In this document: piece after piece, positions 55,940 through 63,774 of the stretch
How positions within the stretch are numbered: position 1 is the stretch's first letter
Layout of the letters: each line of letters opens with the position of its first letter
Assembly (NCBI RefSeq): GCF_007827975.1
Contig: NZ_VITT01000005.1
DNA: 64,000 bases
Strand: one strand, 5' to 3'
DNA from: Nitrospirillum viridazoti
GTDB lineage: Bacteria; Pseudomonadota; Alphaproteobacteria; Azospirillales; Azospirillaceae
The notes under the pieces: model-generated
Told to the model about the DNA's origin: nothing
Database searches by the model: none
What the model saw: only the letters and a program-made list of their open reading frames with translations
Translations under genes and position numbers: made by a program

Positions 55940-58386
55940 CAGATAGGCGCTCCCTGAGAGGCTGATGCTGCGACGACGCGGCACCCGAAGACGGGCCCCG
56001 CGGAATAGCCGGTTTCCGGCTCGAAACGGACGACGACGGTGGACTTGCCCGCCGTCAGGTTGGCGGGGATGGGATATTCCACGTCAAAGAACTCACCCGG
56101 CCGCTCTGCGTCCAGCTTTTGCGTGGCGATGCGGGTGCCGTCGACCAGGATATGGAACAGGCGCTTGCGCTCATCGCCCCAATATGTGGCTTGCAGCACC
56201 ATGGCGCCGGCGCGGACCTTGGCCTTGAACTCGAAGAAGCCGCCGGTACGGGCATCGCGGCCGTTCCGGCCCCGGTAGGTCACGGGGTAGGAGATCTTGG
56301 CCTCCAGCCCATGGTCACGCTCCGGCTGCATCTCACCCAGGTGCATGACGTCGACGGAGCGCGCCTGGATGTCGCGCTGGCGCGCCGCCTCCTGCGCCAG
56401 GGCCGCCTCCGCCGTCTTCCACTGCGCCTCGGTGTAGCGCTTGAAGTAGACGGCCGTGCGCCGGGTGTACTGCTGGTAGAAGGGCTTGAACTCCATGTCG
56501 CCCGGGCGGCCGATGCCGGTGGTGCGCCACACCAGGGCGTCGGGCGTCGCCCGCTGGAAGCCGTCCAGGACGGAAGCCGAGACCAGGGCCGGCGCCGGGC
56601 CCTGGAAGGCGTCGGAGACAGGCGTGGGCTGGGGCGAGCCGGTGGGCGCCTCGCTCTTGGGCGCGGCACCCAGGTCGGCGGCCAGCACCAGGGGGCCGTG
56701 CAGGAAGGCCACGGTGTCGGCATCGTCGTTGGTGGATTCGAGGCGCAGGGCCATGGGCAGGCGCAAGGCGACGGCGTCGCCCGCCTTCCATTCTCGCCGC
56801 ACGACGGCGTAGCCGTTCTGCACCACCAAGTCTTGGGGCTTGCCGTTCACCGCCAGGGTGGCGCCGGTGCACCAGGCGGGGATGCGGAAGCTTACCGCGA
56901 AGGTGGCGGGCCGCTTCAACGCCTTCAGCGTCAGCAGCACCGTCTCAGCTTCCGGATAGCGGGTGTCGAGGTCGACCACCGCTCCCCGCTCGCCCCACGT
57001 GAGGGTGGAGGGGATGTAGAGGTTGACGGCCAGGTCTTCCGCTCCCCGGCGCCAGTAGACGCTTTCGCCATGCTTGGCGTGGCTTTCCATGCCGGTGCCG
57101 ACGCAACACCAGAAATCTTCCGTGGGCGTGGAGAATTCCCGCGCCGAGCCGGACATCAGCGGCGTCATGTAGGTGAACATGCCGGTGGCCGGGTTCTGCT
57201 GCGCCAGCACGTGGTTCAGGTGCGCGCGCTCATAAAAATCGAAGTAGTGCGCGTCGGCCTGGCGGGCGTACAGCAGGCGGGTCAGCTTCAGCATGTTGTA
57301 GCTGTTGCAGCCCTCGCAGGTCTGTTCGGTGATGTGGCGGGAAATGCTGCGCGGTTCCTGGAAATACTCCCGGTCCGCGTTGCCGCCGATGACGTAGGAA
57401 TGGTTGGTGGTGACCGTCTGCCAGAAGAAGGCGGAGGCCTTGGCGTGGCGCTCCGACCCCGTCAGCTCCGCCAGGCGGGCCAGGCCGATCAGCTTGGGGA
57501 TCTGGGTGTTGGCGTGGATGTTGGCCAGCTCATCCCGCCCCTCCGACAGGGGCACCAGCACCTTGGCATGGTACAGGCGCTCGGCCAGCAACAGCCAGCG
57601 CCGATCGCCGGTGCGGGCGTACAGCTCGGCGAAGCTCTCGTTGATGCCGCCATGCTCGCAGTCCAGCACCTTCTGGACCTGCTCATCATTCAGGTGGCTG
57701 AACACCTCATCGATGTAGCCGCCCAGCTTGACGCCCACATCCAGGGCCTGGGTATTGCCGCATAGGGTCTGGGCGTCGAACAGGCCGGTGTAGAGCTTGT
57801 GCCAGTTGTACAGCGGCACCCAGCAGCCGTTAAGGTCAAAGCCGGCGGAGCGGATCTCGCCGCGCCGCAGCTCATCGAACACGACCTTGCCGTCCTCGAC
57901 GATGTCGCCGCGCTTGCGGGTGAAGCCGGCGACATAGCCGTCGCCCTGGGCCTTCTGGCATTCCGCCAGCTCAGCCACGATGTAGTCCACCCGCCGCTTG
58001 CACTCCGCATCGCCGGTCTGGGCATGCATCAGGGACAGCGCGCTCAAATAATGGCCCAGGGTGTGACCGGCGATGGTGTCGCCTTCCCAGCCACCGTAGG
58101 CGGCGCCCTTGGGCTGCAGTCCGGCACCGCTGCGGAAGTTGTGCAGCAGGCGGTCGGCCTCCAGGCTGTGCAGATAGGCCAGGTTGGCGTCCACCGCCGC
58201 CTTGAAGGGCGATGGCTTCAGGCGCACGGCCGACAGGGGGAAGGGTTCGGCGGTGCCGGTGTTGAGCGCCGGCACCAAGGGGGCGGCCACCGCCGGCACG
58301 GTCATCAGGGCAGCGGCCGAGGCCGCACCGCGCAGGATGGTACGCCGGGACACCGTTTGCCCGGAGGGGGCGCCAAAGGTTGCCAT
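55939..58386 (-). CDS. Tat-exported GH127 beta-L-arabinofuranosidase-like glycoside hydrolase
   Basis: The 815-residue protein starts with a twin-arginine leader (TVSRRTILRGAASAAALM). A start at 58386 is chosen because GGGAG lies 8 bases upstream; 58413 is the longer option. The body matches GH127: SPFKAAVDANLAYLHSLEADRLLHNFR, GWEGDTIAGHTLGHYLSALSLM, YNWHKLYTGLFDA, then the zinc/catalytic cysteine set in TCEGCNSYN (about 358) and FWCCVGTGMESHAKHGESVY (about 426). In the studied GH127 enzyme HypBA1, cysteines bind zinc and one acts as nucleophile. It hydrolyses beta-L-arabinofuranosyl linkages on hydroxyproline-linked chains of plant extensins. A C-terminal beta domain completes the protein. 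Confidence 0.9.
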   Translation of the reverse strand: MATFGAPSGQTVSRRTILRGAASAAALMTVPAVAAPLVPALNTGTAEPFPLSAVRLKPSPFKAAVDANLAYLHSLEADRLLHNFRSGAGLQPKGAAYGGWEGDTIAGHTLGHYLSALSLMHAQTGDAECKRRVDYIVAELAECQKAQGDGYVAGFTRKRGDIVEDGKVVFDELRRGEIRSAGFDLNGCWVPLYNWHKLYTGLFDAQTLCGNTQALDVGVKLGGYIDEVFSHLNDEQVQKVLDCEHGGINESFAELYARTGDRRWLLLAERLYHAKVLVPLSEGRDELANIHANTQIPKLIGLARLAELTGSERHAKASAFFWQTVTTNHSYVIGGNADREYFQEPRSISRHITEQTCEGCNSYNMLKLTRLLYARQADAHYFDFYERAHLNHVLAQQNPATGMFTYMTPLMSGSAREFSTPTEDFWCCVGTGMESHAKHGESVYWRRGAEDLAVNLYIPSTLTWGERGAVVDLDTRYPEAETVLLTLKALKRPATFAVSFRIPAWCTGATLAVNGKPQDLVVQNGYAVVRREWKAGDAVALRLPMALRLESTNDDADTVAFLHGPLVLAADLGAAPKSEAPTGSPQPTPVSDAFQGPAPALVSASVLDGFQRATPDALVWRTTGIGRPGDMEFKPFYQQYTRRTAVYFKRYTEAQWKTAEAALAQEAARQRDIQARSVDVMHLGEMQPERDHGLEAKISYPVTYRGRNGRDARTGGFFEFKAKVRAGAMVLQATYWGDERKRLFHILVDGTRIATQKLDAERPGEFFDVEYPIPANLTAGKSTVVVRFEPETGYSAGPVFGCRVVAASASQGAPI

Positions 58387-58525
58387 GGGGCTGTCTCCCA
58401 GATCGCGCGCCATATTTTAAGCCCCCGTGTTTTTGATTTTTATGTCTTGGGTCCGCACGCAAACACGCCGGATCGCCGGCGAGGACGTCGGCGGAGCAAA
58501 GGGACCCAACTGCCAAGCTATTTTG

Positions 58526-58538
58526 GGATACTGTATAC
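58526..58538 (-). promoter_or_regulatory. Candidate operator upstream of GH127
   Basis: GGATACTGTATAC overlaps the palindrome ATAC-T-GTAT and lies about 140 bases before the GH127 start. The same 13-base pattern occurs at 59947. A GntR-type regulator is a likely binder, but none is encoded in the window. Confidence 0.5.
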
Positions 58539-58607
58539 GATACTGCATCATTGAGAACTACGCCTCCGGTCATAGGACGGAAGTAGGCCCCGGCAAAGGG
58601 AAGGCCT

Positions 58608-59927
58608 TCAGGAGAAGCGGTCCAGCGCCATGGCCGGATCGGGCAGCGCCCGGCCGGCGACGATGTCGGCCATGCGCCGCGCACTCACGGCCGCCAGGGT
58701 CAGGCCCAGATGCTGGTGGCCGCAGGCGGCGTAGAGGCCGGGATGGCGGCGGCTGGCGTCCAGCATGGGCAGGTAGTCGGGCAGGCTGGGGCGGCAGCCG
58801 GTCCACTCCGAACTTTCCGCCCCCGGCGTCATCAGGCCGACCTCGCGCAGATGGTGGCGCAGCAGCGCCGGGCGGCGGGGATCGGGCGCATCATCCGGCC
58901 CGCTGAAATCGGTGAAGCTGGTGGCGCGCAGGCCCATGGTCATGGGCGTCACGATGATGGTGCGGTTCTCGAACACCACCGGGCGGTCCAAGAGGGGCGT
59001 GTCGGACCCCGAGTCGCCCGGCACCACGACATGGTATCCGCGCTCTGCGATCATGGGCACGCGATAGCCCAGCGGTTCCAGCAGCGATCCGGAGTCCACG
59101 CCCAGCGCGACCAGCACGGCATCGGCGCCGATGACACCGCCGGCATGGCGCAGGCGCCAGCCGGCATTATTCCCCCCCTGGCCCCCTTGGCCGCTCTCCA
59201 ACCCCTGGATGTCGGCCTTTTCGATGCGCCCGCCGCGCGCGACGAAGGCGGCGGCCAAGTCCTGGGTCAAGCCGAAGGGGTCGTTGACATGGCCGGTGCC
59301 GGTATAGGTCATGCCCCCTGTGACACGCTGCCGCAGGGCACGGGGCAGGTCGGGCCAATCGCCCGGGTTGGGACCCCAGGGGGTGACGGGCACGCCCAGG
59401 CCCCGGGCAGCGGCGACGGACGCGGCGATGGCGGCCTCGGGCGCGGTACTTTCCCAGACGCTATGATGGCCCCGCGTCTGCAGGCGCGCTTCCGCGCCGG
59501 TGCCCACCAGCAGGGTGCGCCAGTCCTGGATGACGGTTTCGATCAGGCCGGACAACACCGCCGTGCCGTGGGCGTGGGCCCGGGGCAGGCAGGCGCCCAG
59601 GAAATCCCTGGCCCAGCCGCGCGCCAGGATGGGCAGGGCCCCCTTTCGGATGCCCAGGGGGCCCCCAGACTTCAGCAACAGGCCCGGCACGCGCCGCAAG
59701 GTGGCGAAAGAGGCCAGGGGCAACAACTGTTCCGTGGCGATGTGGCCGGCGTTACCGTAGGAACATCCACGCCCTGGTTCATCCCGGTCGATCAGGATGA
59801 CGTCATGCCCATCGCGCACCAGGGCCAGTGCCGTGGCGGTGCCCACCACGCCGGCGCCCACCACCGCGATGGTGCCGGATCCTGGCCGGAACGGCATGGG
59901 TGGGTTGCTGACATCGGCGACAGGCAT
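58608..59927 (-). CDS. FAD-dependent D-amino-acid dehydrogenase, probable D-hydroxyproline dehydrogenase
   Basis: The 439-residue protein is DadA/DAO-like. It has the FAD dinucleotide motif IAVVGAGVVGTATALALVRDGHDVILIDRDE, then GRGCSYGNAGHIATEQ (the DadA-type SYGNAG), and a late FAD strand in CGHQHLGLTLAAVSARRMADIV. Its product would oxidise a D-amino acid to an imino acid. Its neighbours, a 4-hydroxyproline epimerase and a DapA-type deaminase, point to cis-4-hydroxy-D-proline as the substrate, as in the LhpB/HypD-type routes. AAGGGAC lies 8 bases before the ATG at 59927. It shares a divergent promoter with the deaminase gene. Confidence 0.88.
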   Translation of the reverse strand: MPVADVSNPPMPFRPGSGTIAVVGAGVVGTATALALVRDGHDVILIDRDEPGRGCSYGNAGHIATEQLLPLASFATLRRVPGLLLKSGGPLGIRKGALPILARGWARDFLGACLPRAHAHGTAVLSGLIETVIQDWRTLLVGTGAEARLQTRGHHSVWESTAPEAAIAASVAAARGLGVPVTPWGPNPGDWPDLPRALRQRVTGGMTYTGTGHVNDPFGLTQDLAAAFVARGGRIEKADIQGLESGQGGQGGNNAGWRLRHAGGVIGADAVLVALGVDSGSLLEPLGYRVPMIAERGYHVVVPGDSGSDTPLLDRPVVFENRTIIVTPMTMGLRATSFTDFSGPDDAPDPRRPALLRHHLREVGLMTPGAESSEWTGCRPSLPDYLPMLDASRRHPGLYAACGHQHLGLTLAAVSARRMADIVAGRALPDPAMALDRFS

Positions 59928-59946
59928 GTGCAGAGTCCCTTGATTG

Positions 59947-59959
59947 GATACAATATCCC
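59947..59959. promoter_or_regulatory. Candidate operator in the dehydrogenase/deaminase divergent promoter
   Basis: GGATA-CAA-TATCC is a perfect palindrome of 5-bp arms, 19 bases from the dehydrogenase start. It matches GGATACTGTATAC at 58526 in the pattern GGATACNNTATNC, as expected if one repressor controls both units. Confidence 0.55.
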
Positions 59960-60025
59960 ATTATACTATCTGTCACGGCGCTTCCCGACAAGCGCGTATG
60001 GCGGAAACGTGAAAGGTTTTAAGAG

Positions 60026-60928
60026 ATGTCCCTGCCCAACTGGCGCGGTGTGTTCCCCGCGGTGACCACGCAGTTCAACGAAGACCTCAGCATCAACCTG
60101 GCGGAAACCCAGCGGGTGATCGACGGCCTGATCCGCGACGGCGTGCACGGCCTGATCATCATGGGCACCGTGGGCGAAAACAACTCTCTGGAACCGGAAG
60201 AGAAGCGCCAGGTGCTGGCCGCCGCCAAGGAAGTGACCGCCGGCCGCGTGCCCGTGATCACCGGCGTGTCGGAACTGACGACGCCGCGCGCCGTCGCCTA
60301 TGCCAAGGATGCGGAGAAGATCGGCGCCGATGGCCTGATGCTGCTGCCGGCCATGGTCTACGTGCCCACCGAGGAAGAGCTGTTCCGCCACTTCGCCGCC
60401 GTGGCCGGCGCCTCGGCCCTGCCCATCATGCTGTACAACAACCCGCCGGCCTACCGCGTGGACATCAGCGTGCCGCTGCTGCAGCGCCTGGCGGAGATCC
60501 CGACCATCGTGGCGCTGAAGGAATCGGCCCCCGACACCCGTCGTTTCACCGATCTGGCCAACGCCATCGATGAGACGAAGATGATGCTGATGGCCGGTCT
60601 GGACGACGTGGCCCTGGAAGGCCTGCTGCTGGGCGCCAAGGGCTGGATCTCCGGCCTGACCAACGCCTTCCCCAAGGAGTCGGTGGCGCTGTACGACGCC
60701 GTCGCCGGCGGCGACCTGGCCAAGGCCCGCGCCATCTACCGCTGGTTCCTGCCGCTGCTGCACCTGGACGCCCGCCACGACCTGGTGCAGAGCATCAAGT
60801 TGGCCGAGCAGGTCATGGGCCGCGGTTCCGAGCGCGTGCGCCCGCCGCGCTACATCCTGGAAGGCCAGACCCGCGCCGACGTGATCGCCATGGTCGAGAA
60901 GGCCGCCGCGACCCGCCCGAGTCTTTAA
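60026..60928 (+). CDS. DapA-family lyase, probable 1-pyrroline-4-hydroxy-2-carboxylate deaminase
   Basis: The 300-residue protein is a dihydrodipicolinate-synthase-type TIM barrel: WRGVFPAVTTQFNEDLSINL, GVHGLIIMGTVGENNSLEPEEKRQVL, MLYNNPPAYRVDIS and the Schiff-base Lys in IVALKESAPDTRRF. In hydroxyproline breakdown, a DapA paralogue removes ammonia from the pyrroline made by the D-hydroxyproline dehydrogenase, giving 2-oxoglutarate semialdehyde. It faces that dehydrogenase across a shared promoter. The following aldehyde dehydrogenase is not in this window. An alternative substrate such as another keto acid cannot be excluded. Confidence 0.85.
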   Translation: MSLPNWRGVFPAVTTQFNEDLSINLAETQRVIDGLIRDGVHGLIIMGTVGENNSLEPEEKRQVLAAAKEVTAGRVPVITGVSELTTPRAVAYAKDAEKIGADGLMLLPAMVYVPTEEELFRHFAAVAGASALPIMLYNNPPAYRVDISVPLLQRLAEIPTIVALKESAPDTRRFTDLANAIDETKMMLMAGLDDVALEGLLLGAKGWISGLTNAFPKESVALYDAVAGGDLAKARAIYRWFLPLLHLDARHDLVQSIKLAEQVMGRGSERVRPPRYILEGQTRADVIAMVEKAAATRPSL

Positions 60929-60931
60929 GTT

Positions 60932-60996
60932 CCTCAGGCGCCGGCGGGGCTCCGCCCCTTGGCTATCCTCGCTGCGCCCTGCGGTGCTCGCTGCGG
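60932..60996 (+). repeat. Gene-end repeat element, copy C (after the deaminase)
   Basis: Three bases after the stop of the DapA-type gene the plus strand reads CCTCAGGCGCCGG, hairpin GGGGC/GCCCC and TTGGCTATCCTCGCTGCGC, then CGGTGCTCGCTGCGG. It shares the first two blocks with all other copies. Confidence 0.75.
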
Positions 60997-61016
60997 GGCT
61001 GGCGGTCGCCAGCCAG

Positions 61017-61050
61017 CGAGGCTGGACCTGGGGAACCAGGTCCAGCCTCG
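61017..61050 (+). terminator. Strong stem-loop between deaminase and epimerase genes
   Basis: Arms CGAGGCTGGACCTGG and CCAGGTCCAGCCTCG are perfect 15-mers around GGAA. A smaller stem (GCTGGCG/CGCCAGC) precedes it. No U-run follows. It separates copy C from the epimerase start and may stop or guard the upstream mRNA. Confidence 0.65.
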
Positions 61051-61104
61051 CGAGTACCTCCAGAGTTAGTGTTGTTCCCACCGTCTGCCTTAAGGCTTGA
61101 TGCC

Positions 61105-62151
61105 ATGACCACCGCCCCCAGTGCCCCGACCGGCGATCCCGTGCTGCCCACCGGGCGCCAAACCTTTGCCTGCATCGATGGGCATACCTGCGGTAACCCG
61201 GTGCGCCTGGTCATGGGCGGCCACCCGCCCCTGGTGGGCGCCACCATGAGCGAGAAGCGCCAGGACTTCCTGTCACGCTTCGACTGGATCCGCACGGCGC
61301 TGTGCTTTGAGCCGCGCGGGCACGACATGATGTCGGGCGGCTTCGTCTACCCGCCCTGCAGCCCGGAGGCCGACGCCTCCATCCTGTTCATCGAAACCTC
61401 GGGCTGCCTGCCCATGTGCGGCCACGGCACCATCGGCATGGTGACCTTCGCGCTGGAGCACGGCCTGATCCGCCCGCGCACCCCCGGCAAGCTGGTGCTG
61501 GACGTGCCCGCCGGCCAGATCGGCGTCGAGTATGAGATGGCGGCCGGCAAGGTGAACTGGGTGCGGCTGTTCAACATCGACAGCTTCCTGTTCACCAAGG
61601 GCGTCACCATCGAGGTGCCGGAGCTGGGCCCCCTCACCCTGGACATCAGCTACGGCGGCAATTTCTACGGCATCATCGAACCGCAAGGCGCCTACAAGGG
61701 CATCGATGACTTGGGCTCCCAGAAGATCATCCATTTCAGCGGCCTGGTGCGGCAGTTGGTGCGCGAGAAGATCACCCCCGTCCATCCGCTGGACAGCACC
61801 ATCCGGGGCCTGAGCCACGTGATGTGGGTGGACAAGCCCAAGCACAAGGACGCCCACGGCCGCAACGCCGTATTCTACGGCGACCGCGCCATCGACCGGT
61901 CCCCCTGCGGCACCGGCACCTCCGCCCGCATGGCCCATTTGGCCGCCCAGGGCAAGCTGGCCGTCGGCCAGAGCTTCGTGCATGAGAGCATCATCGGCAG
62001 CCTGTTCGAAGGCCGCGTGGAAAGCGCCGGCACGCTGGGCGACTACGCCAGCATCCGCCCGTCCATCAAGGGCTGGGCGGTGCAGACCGGCCTCAACACC
62101 ATTTACGTCGACCCCACCCAGGATCCGTTCTGGCGTGGCTTCCAGGTCTAA
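61105..62151 (+). CDS. 4-hydroxyproline 2-epimerase (proline racemase family)
   Basis: The start at 61105 gives 348 residues. The two catalytic cysteines of this family are present: Cys105 in PMCGHGTIG and Cys268 in RSPCGTGTSARM. Dehydratase relatives have a Thr or Ser at the second site, so epimerase activity is favoured. The enzyme interconverts trans-4-hydroxy-L-proline and cis-4-hydroxy-D-proline, producing the substrate of the neighbouring dehydrogenase. It stands with the deaminase and dehydrogenase in a cluster and carries an intrinsic terminator after its stop. It could also act on proline, and the residues do not settle specificity. Confidence 0.9.
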   Translation: MTTAPSAPTGDPVLPTGRQTFACIDGHTCGNPVRLVMGGHPPLVGATMSEKRQDFLSRFDWIRTALCFEPRGHDMMSGGFVYPPCSPEADASILFIETSGCLPMCGHGTIGMVTFALEHGLIRPRTPGKLVLDVPAGQIGVEYEMAAGKVNWVRLFNIDSFLFTKGVTIEVPELGPLTLDISYGGNFYGIIEPQGAYKGIDDLGSQKIIHFSGLVRQLVREKITPVHPLDSTIRGLSHVMWVDKPKHKDAHGRNAVFYGDRAIDRSPCGTGTSARMAHLAAQGKLAVGQSFVHESIIGSLFEGRVESAGTLGDYASIRPSIKGWAVQTGLNTIYVDPTQDPFWRGFQV

Positions 62152-62199
62152 GTCCCGAGCCTGACTTAGATCTGGCGTTTCCTCCCAAGGCACATCCTC

Positions 62200-62232
62200 A
62201 AGGGCCGGCCCGCAAGGACCGGCCCTTCTTTT
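62200..62232 (+). terminator. Rho-independent terminator after the epimerase gene
   Basis: Arms AAGGGCCGG and CCGGCCCTT pair perfectly over 10 bases, and CTTTT follows. It lies 49 bases after the stop. Confidence 0.82.
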
Positions 62233-62290
62233 ATGCGTCGCTCAATTCCAGTCTCCAGCCCAGCGGCATGAGCCGGGGAGGCTCATGCCG

Positions 62291-62387
62291 TAGGCCGCGA
62301 CCGCAGCCGCCGAAAGTTTCCGGGGAGCGTCAGCGGACTGGAAACTGAGAACAAGCCAAGGGGCGGATGCCCCACCGGCGCCTGAGG
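62291..62387 (-). repeat. Gene-end repeat element, copy D (after the M24 peptidase gene)
   Basis: On the minus strand, 6 bases after the peptidase TGA, it reads CCTCAGGCGCCGG, a hairpin GGGGC-ATCC-GCCCC, TTGGCTTGTTCTC, TTTCCAGTCCGCTGACG, CTCCCCGGAAA and CTTTCGGCGGCTGCGGTCGC. This is the fullest copy of the family. Confidence 0.8.
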
Positions 62388-62393
62388 CGGCCG

Positions 62394-63611
62394 TCAACCA
62401 TGCAAGCCGAAGGGATTGTCCACGTCCGTCGGCGGAATGGTGAACCAGCGGGGGCCGTCTTCGGTCATGTAGACGTGGTCCTCGAAGCGCACGCCGAACT
62501 TGCCGTAGAGGCACAGCATGGGCTCCACGCTGAAGCACAGGCCGGCCTCCAGCGGCTGCTTGTTGCCGCCGACGATGTAGGCGGGCTCATGCAGGTCCAG
62601 GCCCACGCCATGGCCGGTGCGGTGGGGGCAGCCGGGCACCTGATAGCCGGGACCGTAGCCACGGGACTCCAGGAAGCTGCGGGCGGCCTGATCCACCGCT
62701 TCGCATGGAACGCCGATTCGGGCGGCGTTGAAGGCCGCCATCTGGGCGTCGCGCTCATCCTCCCACACCCGGCGGTATTCGGGGGTGGCGTGGCCGAAGG
62801 TGTAGCAGCGGGTGATGTCGGACTTATAGCCCTCGATGGCGCAGCCGGTGTCGATCAGGACGGGGTCGCCCTCCTTCAGGAACCAGTCGCCGGGGGCGCC
62901 GTGGGGATAGGCCGTGGCCTCGCCGAACTGCACGGCGCAGAATGTGTTACCGCCGTCGGCCCCCAGCGCACGGTGGGCCTGGCCGATGAAGGCCACCACC
63001 TCCGCCGGGGTGATGCCGGGGTGCAGGATGCCGGCGGCCAGGCGGTGGACCTCCAGCGTAATGGCCTTGGCATGGGACAGCAGCGCGATCTCATGCGCCG
63101 ACTTCACCCGGCGGCAGGCCTCCGTCAGGGGGCGGGCGTCCACCAGGGTGGCCTGGGGCAGGGATGCCGCCAGGTCGAAGAACACGCCGGCATAACCCAG
63201 GGCGTCCACCGCCACCGTGGCGGAAGCGCCCGACTGCGCCCGCACCAGATCCGCCACCAGGGCGTAGGCGCTCTCATCCTCCTGCCAGGTGCGCACCTGA
63301 TCACCCACGGTGATATGGCCGCGCAGCTTGGGCTCCTCGAACGCCGGGCAGACATAGACGGGGTCGCCGTCCTTCAGGATCAGGGCCGCCGTCAGCCGCT
63401 CGCTGGGGTGCCAGTCCAGGCCGGTGAAATAGAGGAGATTGCTGGACGCCGGCAGCAGCAGGGCATCCACCTTGCGCGCCGCCATATGGGTCCGCACCGC
63501 CTCGATGCGGGCGCGGTATTCATCCGCCGTGATGGGCTGCACCGCCGCCCGCCGGGACTTCAAGGTCGACAGCACCGCCGGGGCCGACAGCCCCCCAATA
63601 CCCTTGGTCAT
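62394..63611 (-). CDS. M24-family aminopeptidase (Xaa-Pro/Xaa-Hyp type)
   Basis: The 405-residue protein has a creatinase-type N-terminal domain (ITADEYRARIEAVRTHMAARKVDALLLPASSNLLYFTGLDWHP) and the M24 pita-bread core with all five metal ligands: Asp254 (IDTG), Asp265 (SDITR), His334 (GHGVG), Glu363 (VEP) and Glu377 (FED). Such enzymes cut the bond before or after Pro, as prolidases or aminopeptidases P. In this neighbourhood a role in freeing hydroxyproline or Xaa-Hyp from peptides is likely (inference). No signal peptide is present, so it acts on peptides already imported. Confidence 0.9.
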   Translation of the reverse strand: MTKGIGGLSAPAVLSTLKSRRAAVQPITADEYRARIEAVRTHMAARKVDALLLPASSNLLYFTGLDWHPSERLTAALILKDGDPVYVCPAFEEPKLRGHITVGDQVRTWQEDESAYALVADLVRAQSGASATVAVDALGYAGVFFDLAASLPQATLVDARPLTEACRRVKSAHEIALLSHAKAITLEVHRLAAGILHPGITPAEVVAFIGQAHRALGADGGNTFCAVQFGEATAYPHGAPGDWFLKEGDPVLIDTGCAIEGYKSDITRCYTFGHATPEYRRVWEDERDAQMAAFNAARIGVPCEAVDQAARSFLESRGYGPGYQVPGCPHRTGHGVGLDLHEPAYIVGGNKQPLEAGLCFSVEPMLCLYGKFGVRFEDHVYMTEDGPRWFTIPPTDVDNPFGLHG

Positions 63612-63675
63612 GGTCTCAAACCCGCTTCTCTGGGATCATAAGAATTTTAGGACGCGCCCTATTTACGAAATGCTG

Positions 63676-63763
63676 GGGTCCGCCGGAGCTTTTTGGGAAG
63701 CGTCAGCGGACTGAAAAGCGAGGACAGCCAAGCCGGCGCAGGCCGGCGCCCGGCGCCTGAGGG
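63676..63763 (-). repeat. Gene-end repeat element, copy E (after the transporter gene)
   Basis: On the minus strand, 10 bases after the TAG of the next gene, the order CCCTCAGGCGCCGGGCG, GC hairpin, GGCTTGGCTGTCCTCGC, TTTCAGTCCGCTGACG, CTTCCCAAAAAG and CTCCGGCGG is present. Confidence 0.78.
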
Positions 63764-63774
63764 AACCTCGCATA

